Assembly: GCF_015057185.1 (NCBI RefSeq) | Contig: NZ_SVEV01000013.1 | Span: forward strand, 21,786-85,785 | Direction: 5' to 3' | From: Pseudobutyrivibrio sp. | GTDB lineage: Bacteria > Bacillota > Clostridia > Lachnospirales > Lachnospiraceae | DNA: 64,000 nt | Shown: piece by piece, positions 9,844 through 18,410 of the stretch | Numbering within the stretch: position 1 is the stretch's first letter | How the letters are laid out: each line of letters opens with the position of its first letter | Program-made: the position numbers and the translations under genes | The notes under the pieces: model-generated | What the model saw: only the letters and a program-made list of their open reading frames with translations | Database searches by the model: none | What the model was told of the DNA's origin: nothing

Positions 9844-10950
9844 TTAAACTCCTAATCTTCTTCCTAGCATTTCTGCGTTCACGGCAAATTCCATGGCCGT
9901 GTCCTTAGTGATTTTACCCTCTCTCACCAATTTAAACAAGCTTGAATCCATAGAAACCATCTCATCTGTATCGCTAGAATAGATTACACCCTCAATCTGA
10001 GGTACCTTATTTTCACGAATCATATTTCTGATAGCTGGGGTAACTGTCATTACCTCGAATGCTGGAACTAAGCTTCCATCAATGGCTGGCACCAATTGCT
10101 GAGAAACTACGGCCTTGATAACCATAGAAAGCTGCAGAGCTATCTGGTGCTGCTGCTCTGATGGGAAAACGTCGATGATACGGTCGATTGTGTTGGCCGC
10201 ACCAATTGTATGTAAAGTGGATAAAATCAAATGTCCGGTTTCTGCTGCTGTCATGGCAACAGAAATTGTCTCTGCATCACGCATTTCTCCAAGGAGAATA
10301 ACGTCAGGACTCTGACGAAGTGATGCACGAAGCGCTGTAACATAGTTTTCTGTATCTAGATGAATCTCTCGCTGGGAAACAATAGATTTACCATGTCTGT
10401 GAAGGTATTCTACTGGATCCTCAAGGGTGATAATGTGCTTGTTATAGGTTTTGTTAATTCTATCAACTACACAGGATAAGGTGGTGGATTTACCGCTTCC
10501 TGCAGGGCCTGTAACGAGAACTAATCCCTTTGACTCGTTGGCAAGGTTGATAACTGACTCAGGAATCATAAGCTCCTTGTAGTCAGGAAGTGTAAATGTA
10601 ATTACACGGATAACTGCTGCGTAAGTGCCTCTTTGTTTGAAGGCATTTACTCTGAATCGAGAAACATCCTTTATGGCAAATGAGAAATCGTCGTCGCCCT
10701 GCTCAACGTATTTTGTAATGTCACGATTGGCAATTTTATAAATCTGCTGAACCAAATCCTCAGCCATTGCAGGCATAACAGGACCATTGTCAGGCTCTGA
10801 CTTTTCTGAATACTGAGATTCAAGCTCTGAGCGTGTCAAAACTAAATCATTTACTCTAAAGGATACTTCTCGGCCTGTGATGATAAACACATCTGAAGCC
10901 TTATATTTGCGTACTGCATCTGTCAAATAACTAATTATATCTGTTGCCAT
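9844..10950 (-). CDS. PilT-like type IV pilus retraction ATPase
   Basis: Hexameric secretion ATPase of the PilT branch, 368 residues. Walker A GPAGSGKST is at 148-156, the Asp box HIITLEDPVEY at 172-182, Walker B DVILLGEMRD at 216-225 and the His box TGHLILSTLHT at 238-248. The AIRNMIRE motif at 306-313 matches the AIRNLIRE motif that marks retraction ATPases rather than the PilB assembly type. It is preceded by four small pilin-like genes and a PilC/GspF gene. No PilB-type ATPase or prepilin peptidase occurs in the window, so the machine must be completed from elsewhere or works differently. Confidence 0.92.
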   Translation of the reverse strand: MATDIISYLTDAVRKYKASDVFIITGREVSFRVNDLVLTRSELESQYSEKSEPDNGPVMPAMAEDLVQQIYKIANRDITKYVEQGDDDFSFAIKDVSRFRVNAFKQRGTYAAVIRVITFTLPDYKELMIPESVINLANESKGLVLVTGPAGSGKSTTLSCVVDRINKTYNKHIITLEDPVEYLHRHGKSIVSQREIHLDTENYVTALRASLRQSPDVILLGEMRDAETISVAMTAAETGHLILSTLHTIGAANTIDRIIDVFPSEQQHQIALQLSMVIKAVVSQQLVPAIDGSLVPAFEVMTVTPAIRNMIRENKVPQIEGVIYSSDTDEMVSMDSSLFKLVREGKITKDTAMEFAVNAEMLGRRLGV

Positions 10951-10965
10951 TTTTTCGTCTCCCCG

Positions 10966-11328
10966 TTAATCCATTATTGTTATAACTGGCTGAGAGCTGT
11001 CTGCCTCCCAGTCACTAGTATTTTCTACCTGCCATTTTGAAATCTGGCCATCTGAAACCTGAACATTTAATACCTGATTATCATTTATATCTATCTGAAA
11101 TTCCTGGTCTGCCCAGTCAGTTTTAGCAATTCTATCGTATGCCTCGTTGGATGCTGCGTAATACTCATCTGTGTGGTCCGCAAGCTTTTTGCTAAGACTA
11201 TAGTTGTTATGGCTGGAAGAAATAGTAAGAGCTGCAATAACAGCAAAAGCAAGACCTATCAAAATAACAACCATAAGGCTTGTACCAATATTTATTATTG
11301 CCCTTGATTCTCTCTTTTTGTGCTCCAT
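10966..11328 (-). CDS. Small single-pass membrane protein in pilus-like cluster
   Basis: A 120-residue protein with a basic N-terminus, one strongly hydrophobic helix (about 12-35) and a hydrophilic, acidic exported domain. This architecture fits a minor pseudopilin, although no G-F-T-L-x-E prepilin motif is present. It lies 2 bases from the preceding 128-residue gene and 15 bases before the pilT-like gene. The C-terminal part ends in a beta-rich stretch (QPVITIMD). No specific family recognised; the role is inferred from context. Confidence 0.7.
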   Translation of the reverse strand: MEHKKRESRAIINIGTSLMVVILIGLAFAVIAALTISSSHNNYSLSKKLADHTDEYYAASNEAYDRIAKTDWADQEFQIDINDNQVLNVQVSDGQISKWQVENTSDWEADSSQPVITIMD

Positions 11329-11330
11329 CT

Positions 11331-11717
11331 CTACTCCTTAATAGCCTTTTTAACTACTAGAGAATATATCTCCTCATCATCCATGTTGGAAACAACCACA
11401 TGCATGGACTGACAGTCTTGGTTGGTTTCTGGTTCAATTACAAGGGTAGTTACCTTATATTCACCTTCCTCACCATCTAAAAGCTGCCAATTTTTGTCAT
11501 AGTAATCTGTGTAGCTAACAAAATCATCCCTTGTAAGGTATTCTTCTGCTGCATTTGTTGCTAAATTAACTGCCTGAGTAAGCTCCTTGGCCTCTCGACT
11601 TTTGGCGAAGCTGCCGGCAAAAGCCTGCACGCAAATTGCTGATACTATGATAAAAAACAATATTGAAAACATTAGCTCTGTAAGGAAAATACGAGAGCCA
11701 TTATTTCTACTCTTCAT
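11331..11717 (-). CDS. Pilin-like small membrane protein
   Basis: A 128-residue protein whose N-terminus (SRIFLTELMFSILFF) resembles a type IV prepilin: a short charged leader, then a hydrophobic helix carrying a Glu close to the position of the conserved Glu5. The usual Gly before the cleavage site is replaced by Arg/Ile, so processing by a standard prepilin peptidase is uncertain. The rest is a soluble domain with short beta-strands. The start overlaps the end of the 174-residue upstream gene by 11 bases. Probably a minor pilin or pseudopilin. Confidence 0.7.
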   Translation of the reverse strand: MKSRNNGSRIFLTELMFSILFFIIVSAICVQAFAGSFAKSREAKELTQAVNLATNAAEEYLTRDDFVSYTDYYDKNWQLLDGEEGEYKVTTLVIEPETNQDCQSMHVVVSNMDDEEIYSLVVKKAIKE

Positions 11718-12231
11718 CTGTATCCTCCTCTACACTGGCATTAGTGCCATTATTTATTCCTGATTTAATTCCTATGCTAACATTTTCCTTTTGCCCATCT
11801 GCGTTTTCGATTTCAATTTGCATAGTATTAGAATCTTTTTCTAAGGAAATATCTAAACTATTTATTTCAAGGATTTTGCTTCCAAAGTCTGCTGTAACCC
11901 CAGAATTTTCTTTGGCCTCTAGCTCCATTAAATATCCGTCATATTCATAGATGTAAAGGTAATAATCGGTGCCCTCTGACATTCTAATGCAATCGCAGCC
12001 ATCGATTGTGGAAATATCAATTACTCCTGCGCTGTCATGCTGGCGAACCACCTCTCGAATGTAGGCAATTGCTGTTCTAGCATTGGCATTTGACTCGTTT
12101 GCATTTACAACGGACCTGTAGGAATTAACAGCCATCAAAAGAACACTCACTGCTGAGAAAGTGAATATAAGAAACAAGATCATGAGGAACATGATATCTA
12201 TATTATGTTTTCTAGAACGTCCTATACTCAA
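11707..12231 (-). CDS. Membrane-anchored hypothetical protein of the pilus-like cluster (DUF4860-like)
   Basis: A 174-residue protein with a short basic N-terminus, one hydrophobic helix (about 13-35) and an exported domain of about 135 residues ending in an acidic tail (VEEDTDEE). It recalls the uncharacterised DUF4860 type seen beside Lachnospiraceae type II secretion-like genes, from memory only. It overlaps the next gene by 11 bases and follows the previous one by 16 bases. The Cys pair in GCDCIRM could form a disulfide outside the membrane. Role inferred: pseudopilin or assembly subunit. Confidence 0.65.
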   Translation of the reverse strand: MSIGRSRKHNIDIMFLMILFLIFTFSAVSVLLMAVNSYRSVVNANESNANARTAIAYIREVVRQHDSAGVIDISTIDGCDCIRMSEGTDYYLYIYEYDGYLMELEAKENSGVTADFGSKILEINSLDISLEKDSNTMQIEIENADGQKENVSIGIKSGINNGTNASVEEDTDEE

Positions 12232-12247
12232 AGCTGCTCCTCCAACA

Positions 12248-12598
12248 TTACTGCAAGTTTATAATTGTCACATCCGGTTTCATATTGGAACCAAATATTA
12301 CGTAGTCTACTCTAAACATCTCATCATCATAGATGATTCCATAGTTTTCTTTTAAATAATCAAAGCTCTCAGGGTAGCGGCCCTCCGTAACATAGCACTG
12401 GATAATGGCCCTATCGATTGCCTCTGAAAGACTCTGGCGCTGCTCTGTTACAGAGCCTTCTGCGGCCTTGGAAACTGCAAACAGAAAGCCTATAAAAATC
12501 AGCACAAAAAGCAGTGCAGAAATAAGTGTTGTTCCTGCAACATTTTTCTTTTTAATTTCATGAATGCCATCAAGGCTACCAAATCTTGTTTTAGACAT
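12248..12598 (-). CDS. Pseudopilin-like small membrane protein
   Basis: A 116-residue protein with an 18-residue basic cytoplasmic leader, a hydrophobic helix (about 22-45) and a short extracytoplasmic domain containing a single Cys (IIQCYVTEGRYP). The layout fits a major-pseudopilin-like subunit, but the prepilin cleavage motif is not recognisable. It starts one base after the stop of the PilC/GspF gene. The region around EGRYPESFDYLKENYG is the part most likely to be conserved in relatives. Confidence 0.65.
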   Translation of the reverse strand: MSKTRFGSLDGIHEIKKKNVAGTTLISALLFVLIFIGFLFAVSKAAEGSVTEQRQSLSEAIDRAIIQCYVTEGRYPESFDYLKENYGIIYDDEMFRVDYVIFGSNMKPDVTIINLQ

Positions 12599-12599
12599 A

Positions 12600-13652
12600 T
12601 TAGATCATCCCTGACATTATATTCAAAAGTGGCAACATAACTGATAAAAGAATTATTCCAACGATTACTGAAAGAATAATTACAAGCGTAGGCTCAACAA
12701 CAGCGATAAGGTCGTTAATTTCCTCATCTGCCTCCTCCTGGTAGGTTGTTGCAACCTTCTCAAGAACATTTTCCATATTACCTGTTTTGGCACCTAAAAT
12801 TGCCATACGACCATAAAGGCCTCCGAAAATACCAGAAACTGAAAATGCCTTACCTACATCCATAGTCTCTGCAAAGGAATCCTTGCATTTTTCCACCTTT
12901 TGCTCAAACTCTGGCGCATCAACAATTCGTCCGCTGACCTCAAGGGACTGCATAACGTCCATACCGCTTGAAAGAGTCATTGCCATAGCTGAAGCAAAAC
13001 GGCTTGTAGCTATTTTTGAATGAATAGATTTAAAGTGACGATTCTTGTATAAAAGATTATTGCGGTGATTTTTGCCCCATCTAGATTTGTTAAGGACAAT
13101 TAAATAAATCACAACCGCAAGTAGAATCACTAGGAAAATTGCCCCGTTGGATTTGATAAAGCTACCAAAAGCTAAAAATCCACCTGACAAACCGTCCATT
13201 GTACCACCAAGCTGGCGGAATACACGGTCAAATACTGGCATAATCTCAGTGACAAGAACAATGATGATAATAAGCATCATTGCAACCATCATAAGTGGAT
13301 ATGTAACAGCACTACGGATGGCATTGCTGATTGCCATTTCTCTAGCGTAATGTGCTGCAAGATTTGTAAGAACTGAATCCATCTTACCTGTCTGCTCGCC
13401 CATGCGAGTCATTTCAACGAAGTAATCTGGGAAAACTCCAGCGTCCTCAATGGCCTTGGCCAAAGAGCCTGTTTCTGTAACTACCTGCTCCATCTCAGCA
13501 AGGAGTTCCTTTTCCTCTCCTCCCTGGGATTCGTCAAGCATCATTGTAATTCCTTGAATTGATGAAACACCGCTAGTGATCATCATTCCCATTTCATCTG
13601 AGAATGCATAAAGCTCCTCAGCTGTTAATTTTTTTCTATTTTTTATGCTCAT
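12600..13652 (-). CDS. PilC/GspF-family inner-membrane platform protein
   Basis: Type II secretion/type IV pilus platform protein of 350 residues with the expected duplicated T2SSF domain. Each copy has the conserved G-x-x-T-G motif (GEQTGKMD in the first, GAKTGNMENV in the second) followed by membrane helices, the last ending in MLPLLNIMSGMI. It couples a cytoplasmic ATPase to pilin assembly in the membrane. Its neighbours are pilin-like genes and a PilT-type ATPase, so it supports a bona fide filament or pseudopilus machine. Slightly shorter than typical PilC (about 400), mainly at the N-terminus. Confidence 0.9.
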   Translation of the reverse strand: MSIKNRKKLTAEELYAFSDEMGMMITSGVSSIQGITMMLDESQGGEEKELLAEMEQVVTETGSLAKAIEDAGVFPDYFVEMTRMGEQTGKMDSVLTNLAAHYAREMAISNAIRSAVTYPLMMVAMMLIIIIVLVTEIMPVFDRVFRQLGGTMDGLSGGFLAFGSFIKSNGAIFLVILLAVVIYLIVLNKSRWGKNHRNNLLYKNRHFKSIHSKIATSRFASAMAMTLSSGMDVMQSLEVSGRIVDAPEFEQKVEKCKDSFAETMDVGKAFSVSGIFGGLYGRMAILGAKTGNMENVLEKVATTYQEEADEEINDLIAVVEPTLVIILSVIVGIILLSVMLPLLNIMSGMI

Positions 13653-13661
13653 AGCTCCACC

Positions 13662-14618
13662 TTAGTATTTATACTTTAATTGATAATAAGTATCGTCTTG
13701 TAAATATTTCTTAACTGTACTCGTGTTAGCGTAAGACCCAAGTGTTGGATCCATAAGGGTCCATTTTGAGCCATCAAACTCTATCACGTTATCAATCCAA
13801 CCTGTATCATCTGTGTATACAGAAATCCATGCATGATACTCAGTGCCTGCGTAACCTATCTCTAGTCTAGTAGGTATGCCCTGAGACCTAAGCATCGCGC
13901 CCATCAATGATGCATAATCAAAGCATATTCCAGTGCCGCTAGCAAGTGTGCTATCCACCGTTGGAACATAGCCTGACTGTACTGTCTCCGCCTTGTCATA
14001 ATCATAGGTAATATTGTTGATTATGTAGTGGTAGACATTCTCCACCACCTCCAAATCAGTATTGGCACTGGCTGCCAACTCCTGTCCCTTTTTCACCGCG
14101 TTAGAATTGGCGTTGAAATTCACATAGGCATTTGGATACAAAAACATACTATATTCATCTTTGAGGGTTACGTTCACCGATTGTGTAAATGCTGCTGCGT
14201 ACTGGTCATCATGTAGGTTTTCATATACACCGATTTTGTAGGTACCACTACCCTCTGACAGAGGATAGACGGCATAATTGCCATCCAAATCCATCAGATA
14301 GTTGTAGGTGTTACCTGCCGGCGTTTCTATTAGCATTCTCACCTTAGCTGCTGAGCCTGTGTATTTAACCATTACGTATCCATCGCTGGCATTGCTAGCG
14401 TCTATGGATGCGTCCATGTTTTCATAAACCTCTGTGCCACTGGCCTCTGGAGTCAGGACTCTAATGGAATTATCCCTAGAACCCTTTGCCTCTTTGGCTG
14501 ATGCAGATGATGCAGTCGTTCCACTAGAGGCAACGTCCGCAACACTCTCAGAGGAGCCACATGCAGCTAGGCTAATACCTAGAACAATCAGCGAAAGCAA
14601 ATATCTAATCCTTCTCAA
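13662..14618 (-). CDS. Transglutaminase-like lipoprotein
   Basis: Exported lipoprotein of 318 residues with a signal peptide and lipobox LAAC (Cys20), followed by a Ser/Ala-rich linker. The C-terminal half is a transglutaminase-core domain with a complete papain-like triad: Cys232 in GICFDYA, His262 in YHAWI and Asp290 in LMDPTL. Such domains act as cysteine proteases or crosslinking enzymes. A middle domain (about 75-155) looks like a beta-sandwich. It is encoded inside the pilus-like cluster, 9 bases before the PilC gene, so processing or crosslinking of the exported subunits is a reasonable guess. Confidence 0.85.
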   Translation of the reverse strand: MRRIRYLLSLIVLGISLAACGSSESVADVASSGTTASSASAKEAKGSRDNSIRVLTPEASGTEVYENMDASIDASNASDGYVMVKYTGSAAKVRMLIETPAGNTYNYLMDLDGNYAVYPLSEGSGTYKIGVYENLHDDQYAAAFTQSVNVTLKDEYSMFLYPNAYVNFNANSNAVKKGQELAASANTDLEVVENVYHYIINNITYDYDKAETVQSGYVPTVDSTLASGTGICFDYASLMGAMLRSQGIPTRLEIGYAGTEYHAWISVYTDDTGWIDNVIEFDGSKWTLMDPTLGSYANTSTVKKYLQDDTYYQLKYKY

Positions 14619-14639
14619 TTGCTTCCTCCCGAAGTCCTC

Positions 14640-15059
14640 TTATTTGTTTAATAACCTAACTAATTCAACATCCCCATTAAATTTGTATTCTTTGTCCTCT
14701 GAAGCAATGTAAAGAGCACCCTGTAATGTGGCATTATCACGACCTGTCACCATAAGTATATAGCCCTCATTGCCTGGAAGAAGTTCTGTTACATCAATTT
14801 TTTCTAAATCCTGATCTACCTTAAATTTCTTAGTAGCATCTTCTGTGTGCTTGAAATGGCGCTTTTGAATTTTAACTGCTGGGTAATTTACCTCATCAAG
14901 CACCTCTTCTATAAGGTCAAAAAGTCCTGGTAAATCCTCGAACTCTGCAGTCTCCCTGCCAAATCGATTAATTACCTGACCTTTGAAGCCTTCTGCGTCC
15001 TTATCAATGATAATTCCGACGCTATTACTTGTCCTTTTCATTCTACCCGAAACTGACAT
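14640..15059 (-). CDS. Hypothetical cytoplasmic protein
   Basis: A 139-residue soluble protein without signal peptide or membrane helix. It lies 2 bases after the SARP-type regulator and just before the transglutaminase lipoprotein, and is clearly co-transcribed with them. The pattern of short beta-strands and an amphipathic helix (EDLPGLFDLIEEVLDE) suggests a compact alpha/beta fold. I do not recognise a family. Its position next to the regulator makes a regulatory or assembly role for the pilus-like system plausible. Confidence 0.7.
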   Translation of the reverse strand: MSVSGRMKRTSNSVGIIIDKDAEGFKGQVINRFGRETAEFEDLPGLFDLIEEVLDEVNYPAVKIQKRHFKHTEDATKKFKVDQDLEKIDVTELLPGNEGYILMVTGRDNATLQGALYIASEDKEYKFNGDVELVRLLNK

Positions 15060-15061
15060 AC

Positions 15062-16303
15062 TTATTCTCCTTGGATAATATTGTTCAACTCTGCTGTGTC
15101 TTCTGATGTGCCAGCGCTGGCAAGGTTAACTGGTGCTACATTGTATTTAATGTAACGCTTTCTAGATTCCTTGCTAAGGTTGTCGTTGATACGAGCCTGA
15201 ACTAATACGCAATCTTCTTGTGTGATATCAAGAAGAAGAACTACGAACTGGTTGTTTGAGTATCTGGCGTACATATCTCCACCACGGGTAGAAACTCTGA
15301 TTGCCTCGTTTAATTCATCTGCAAGTGTGTTTAAGCGGTCTGAATTTTCAAGAGCGAAGCCCTTGCCGTCTGTAATTGTGCAAAGCATAAGCCATGCAGC
15401 CTGACCTGAACGCATGATAACACGCTTGATGTATCTGTAGCATTCAACAAAGTTAGGATATGAGCAATAGAATGCACCCTCAATATCCTCTTTGCTGGTA
15501 TCGAGGTTCTTTTTAACCTCGCTGATCATGTCTGTATTGTTTTTAACCTGAGCACCAAGCTCCTCAAGCTGCTTTGTCATCTCTGGTGGAATAGACACAC
15601 CAAGCTCTTCAAACATGAGGTTCTCTGTCTCCTCATATAATTTGAGAGCATCCTTTGATTTGCCAAGCTCGATAAGAGCCTGCATCTCGTATGTCTGCCA
15701 TCCATCATATGGATATAAAGTATTAGCCTTGTGAGCCACCTGATTGATTGTGCGGTAGTCCTTTTCTACAAGGCAAATCTCGCAAAGCTGCTTTACACAT
15801 CTAGTGTAAAGTCTCTTGAGCTTAACCTGTACTGTGATAACCCAATCAGAGCCACTAAGACCTGGAAGGAAATCTCCTTTGTACATGTCGCAGGCTTCCT
15901 TTAATGCTGCAAGCTGCTCTGGAAGAGTATCTGCTGCAAGTGCCTTTTTTGCCACGTCTTCAAAGATAATAGCATCACATTCAACTTCAATATTTGAATT
16001 GATTTTGTATATACCACGTTTTACATGAACGTAGTCCTCCTCAGGAAGACCAACCTTTGGAAGCGCTTTTCTCAATCTGAAAACAAGCGCACGTAAGCTG
16101 TTCGATGGGTCTGCAATCTCTTCATTATGAAATAGGTTATACATAATCTGTTCTCTAGCTAACCCATTAGGATAATAAAGAAGCATTTGAAAAAGCTGAT
16201 TAACCTTTGTTGTGTTGTTTCTCTCGATAGTAAATGGTTTGCCTTCGTAGGAAATCTCTACGTTTCCCAACATTTGGGCTTTGATTTTAATAATCTGTTC
16301 CAA
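15062..16303 (-). CDS. SARP/BTAD-type transcriptional regulator with degenerate GGDEF-like C-terminus
   Basis: A 413-residue regulator that heads the pilus-like gene string. Residues about 1-95 form an OmpR-like winged helix (RALVFRLRKALPK), and about 95-240 a TPR-like BTAD domain (DGWQTYEMQALIELGK). The last 140 residues look like a GGDEF fold without the active motif: R-G-G-D...Y-A-R-Y-S-N-N-Q-F-V-V-L-L replaces the usual R-x-G-G-D-E-F, so cyclase activity is unlikely. The start codon is TTG (16301-16303), preceded by AGGGAG with an 8-base spacer. It probably activates its own operon from the promoter just upstream. Confidence 0.8.
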   Translation of the reverse strand: MEQIIKIKAQMLGNVEISYEGKPFTIERNNTTKVNQLFQMLLYYPNGLAREQIMYNLFHNEEIADPSNSLRALVFRLRKALPKVGLPEEDYVHVKRGIYKINSNIEVECDAIIFEDVAKKALAADTLPEQLAALKEACDMYKGDFLPGLSGSDWVITVQVKLKRLYTRCVKQLCEICLVEKDYRTINQVAHKANTLYPYDGWQTYEMQALIELGKSKDALKLYEETENLMFEELGVSIPPEMTKQLEELGAQVKNNTDMISEVKKNLDTSKEDIEGAFYCSYPNFVECYRYIKRVIMRSGQAAWLMLCTITDGKGFALENSDRLNTLADELNEAIRVSTRGGDMYARYSNNQFVVLLLDITQEDCVLVQARINDNLSKESRKRYIKYNVAPVNLASAGTSEDTAELNNIIQGE

Positions 16304-16335
16304 CTTTGTATCTCCCTTATGTTTACAGTTATTTC

Positions 16336-16364
16336 ATTATAGTTTAAAGTATAGATTTTTTAAT
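16336..16364 (-). promoter_or_regulatory. Candidate promoter of the pilus-like operon
   Basis: On the minus strand a perfect -10 TATAAT (16336-16341) lies 17 bases after ATTAAA (16359-16364), about 33 bases upstream of the TTG start of the SARP-type regulator. The weak -35 fits a promoter needing an activator. Confidence 0.55.
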
Positions 16365-16395
16365 CGTTATTGTAAATAATAAAATCCACAAAAAA

Positions 16396-16428
16396 ATGAC
16401 CTGTACTTCAGTCCGAAACACAGGTCAT
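16396..16428 (-). terminator. Rho-independent terminator after pth
   Basis: Minus-strand stem ATGACCTGT/ACAGGTCAT with a 15-base loop followed by seven T residues, starting 5 bases after the pth stop. It ends the glgC-glgD-spoVG-pth operon and separates it from the SARP-led operon. Confidence 0.92.
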
Positions 16429-16432
16429 ATAA

Positions 16433-17008
16433 CTATTCGATTTTTTCTTTGACGTTGTATTTGTTCATAGCTGCATCCAAATCCCCATCAAGAAACAACT
16501 CCAAGGCTCCAATTACCTTGTCGAAAGAACTGTCTACGCGCTTCCTATCCTCCTCGTCGTATCGACCAAGCACATGGGCAATCAAATCACCCTTTCCACA
16601 CTCGCCTACACCAACTCGGATTCGTGGAAACTCGTTAGTATCCAACAGGCCTATGATGTTTTTAAGGCCGTTATGGCCGCCAGCACTTCCCTTTTTTCTC
16701 ACACGAATATTTCCTGTGGAAAGGGAAACATCATCAGAGATGACAATCAGCTCCTCAGTTGGCTCTACATCATAGTACTCAGTGAGTTCAAAAACACATT
16801 CTCCGCTGAGGTTCATATAAGTCTGAGGTTTCACCAGCATGACCTTATGGCCATTTATTATGCCCTTTCCCACAATTCCCTTATGTTCCTTGTGATTGAC
16901 TTCTATTCCAAATTTTTGAGAAATAGCGTCGATGGCTTCGAAGCCCACATTATGTCGTGTGCCTTCATACTTTCTTTCTGGATTACCTAGACCAACAATT
17001 AAAAACAT
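16433..17008 (-). CDS. pth: Peptidyl-tRNA hydrolase
   Basis: Pth recycles tRNA from prematurely released peptidyl-tRNA. The 191-residue length is normal. The N-terminal signature GLGNPERKYEGTRHNVGF contains the substrate-binding Asn (N9) and catalytic His (H19), and the further conserved blocks KPQTYMNLSGE and GSAGGHNGLKNI are present. It is the last gene of an operon with spoVG (5 bases away) and is followed by a strong terminator. Confidence 0.98.
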   Translation of the reverse strand: MFLIVGLGNPERKYEGTRHNVGFEAIDAISQKFGIEVNHKEHKGIVGKGIINGHKVMLVKPQTYMNLSGECVFELTEYYDVEPTEELIVISDDVSLSTGNIRVRKKGSAGGHNGLKNIIGLLDTNEFPRIRVGVGECGKGDLIAHVLGRYDEEDRKRVDSSFDKVIGALELFLDGDLDAAMNKYNVKEKIE

Positions 17009-17013
17009 ATAAA

Positions 17014-17274
17014 TTACTCTGGGAACTCTTCCTTATATTTAGTAAGGATCATGTTCTGCATCTGCTCTCTAGTGGTTGAGCGAATAGGATGTGCAATATC
17101 CTTGTAGCCGCCCTCTGAACCACGTCTAGATGGCATTGCGATAAATAGTCCCTTATCTCCTTCGATAATTTTGATGTCGTGAATTACGAACTCCTCATCG
17201 ATTGTGACTGATACTACAGCCTTCATCTTGCCTTCCTTCTCGATTTTGCGAATTCTGATGTCAGTAATCTGCAT
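17014..17274 (-). CDS. spoVG: SpoVG family RNA/DNA-binding regulator
   Basis: Small 86-residue protein matching SpoVG over its full length: [11 protein letters not shown] at the start, then [27 protein letters not shown] and KDIAHPI. SpoVG binds nucleic acid and modulates sporulation, capsule and virulence programmes in Firmicutes. It is placed between glgD (2 bases upstream) and pth, and does not by itself prove that the organism sporulates. Confidence 0.97.
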   Translation of the reverse strand: MQITDIRIRKIEKEGKMKAVVSVTIDEEFVIHDIKIIEGDKGLFIAMPSRRGSEGGYKDIAHPIRSTTREQMQNMILTKYKEEFPE

Positions 17275-17276
17275 TG

Positions 17277-18410
17277 TTATACCTCCCCAACTGGCATATC
17301 ATAACGATTTTTGTTACCTATAACTATGCGGATTCCATTTTCCCCAATATATGTGGATCCGCTGAGCAATGTCTCATGGCTTTCAACAATGCAATTTTCT
17401 ACGTGCACGTTGTCCCCTATGTATGCTCCATTTAAAATGACGCAATTCTTAACAACTGAATTGTTGCCAACAAAGGCCTTTTTAAATAGTACAGAATTCT
17501 CTACCGTAGAATTGATGATACATCCTCCTGCAACAAGAGAATTTCTAACCTGTGAACCTGTGTTGAACTTTGCAGGTGGAAGGTCGTGTGTCTTTGAAAA
17601 TACTCCTGGTTCTGTGTGGAAGAACATATCGCGTACATCCTTACGTAAGAAATCCATGTTTGCCTTGAAGTAGCTGTCTACGTCAGCGATGTTTGCCCAA
17701 TATCCTTCCATCATGTAGCCGTAGATTTTCTTCATGCTCTTGTATCTTATGAGAATGTCTGTAACAAAGTTGTATCTGCCCTCACGATTGCACTCTTCAA
17801 GTAAATCGATAAGAGCTCGACGTCTGATGACGTACACACCAGCAGAAACAATGTCTGAGTTTGCAACCATTGGCTTCTCCTCGAACTCAACAATTCTGCC
17901 GCTTCTATCCATGTCCACTACACCGTAACGATTGATGTCATCGCCCTCAGGTAGCTTCGCGCAGACTACAGTAATATCTGCCTGCTTGTCGATGTGATAG
18001 TCTAAAACTTTATTGAAGTCCAATTTATAAACACAATCACCACTAGCTATAATAACATATGGCTCATGTCTTTTCTTTAGGAAATCAATATTTTGCCAAA
18101 TGGCATCGGCAGTACCTCTGTACCACCAGCTATTATTAGTAGTAACTGTTGGTGTGAAAAGGAAGAGACCTCCCTGCTTTCTACCAAAGTTCCACCATTT
18201 TGATGAATTAAGATGCTCATTTAATGAGCGAGCGTTGTACTGGGACAGCACTGCTACTGTCTGAATGTGTGAATTTGTCATATTTGAAAGGACAAAATCA
18301 ATACATCTGTAGCTGCCTCCTACTGGCATAGCTGCGATTGCACGCTTGTCTGTAAGATTCTGCATTCTACTGCTGTTTCCACCTGCTAGAATTATACCTA
18401 ATGCTTTCAT
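17277..18410 (-). CDS. glgD: GlgD-type glucose-1-phosphate adenylyltransferase subunit
   Basis: A 377-residue nucleotidyltransferase with a C-terminal left-handed beta-helix. In Firmicutes the GlgD subunit pairs with GlgC to make the ADP-glucose pyrophosphorylase that feeds glycogen synthesis. The N-terminus carries [20 protein letters not shown], a divergent form of the GGxGxRL loop seen in catalytic subunits, consistent with a largely regulatory role. The start overlaps the glgC stop by 4 bases (ATGA). Shorter than GlgC by 50 residues. Confidence 0.95.
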   Translation of the reverse strand: MKALGIILAGGNSSRMQNLTDKRAIAAMPVGGSYRCIDFVLSNMTNSHIQTVAVLSQYNARSLNEHLNSSKWWNFGRKQGGLFLFTPTVTTNNSWWYRGTADAIWQNIDFLKKRHEPYVIIASGDCVYKLDFNKVLDYHIDKQADITVVCAKLPEGDDINRYGVVDMDRSGRIVEFEEKPMVANSDIVSAGVYVIRRRALIDLLEECNREGRYNFVTDILIRYKSMKKIYGYMMEGYWANIADVDSYFKANMDFLRKDVRDMFFHTEPGVFSKTHDLPPAKFNTGSQVRNSLVAGGCIINSTVENSVLFKKAFVGNNSVVKNCVILNGAYIGDNVHVENCIVESHETLLSGSTYIGENGIRIVIGNKNRYDMPVGEV

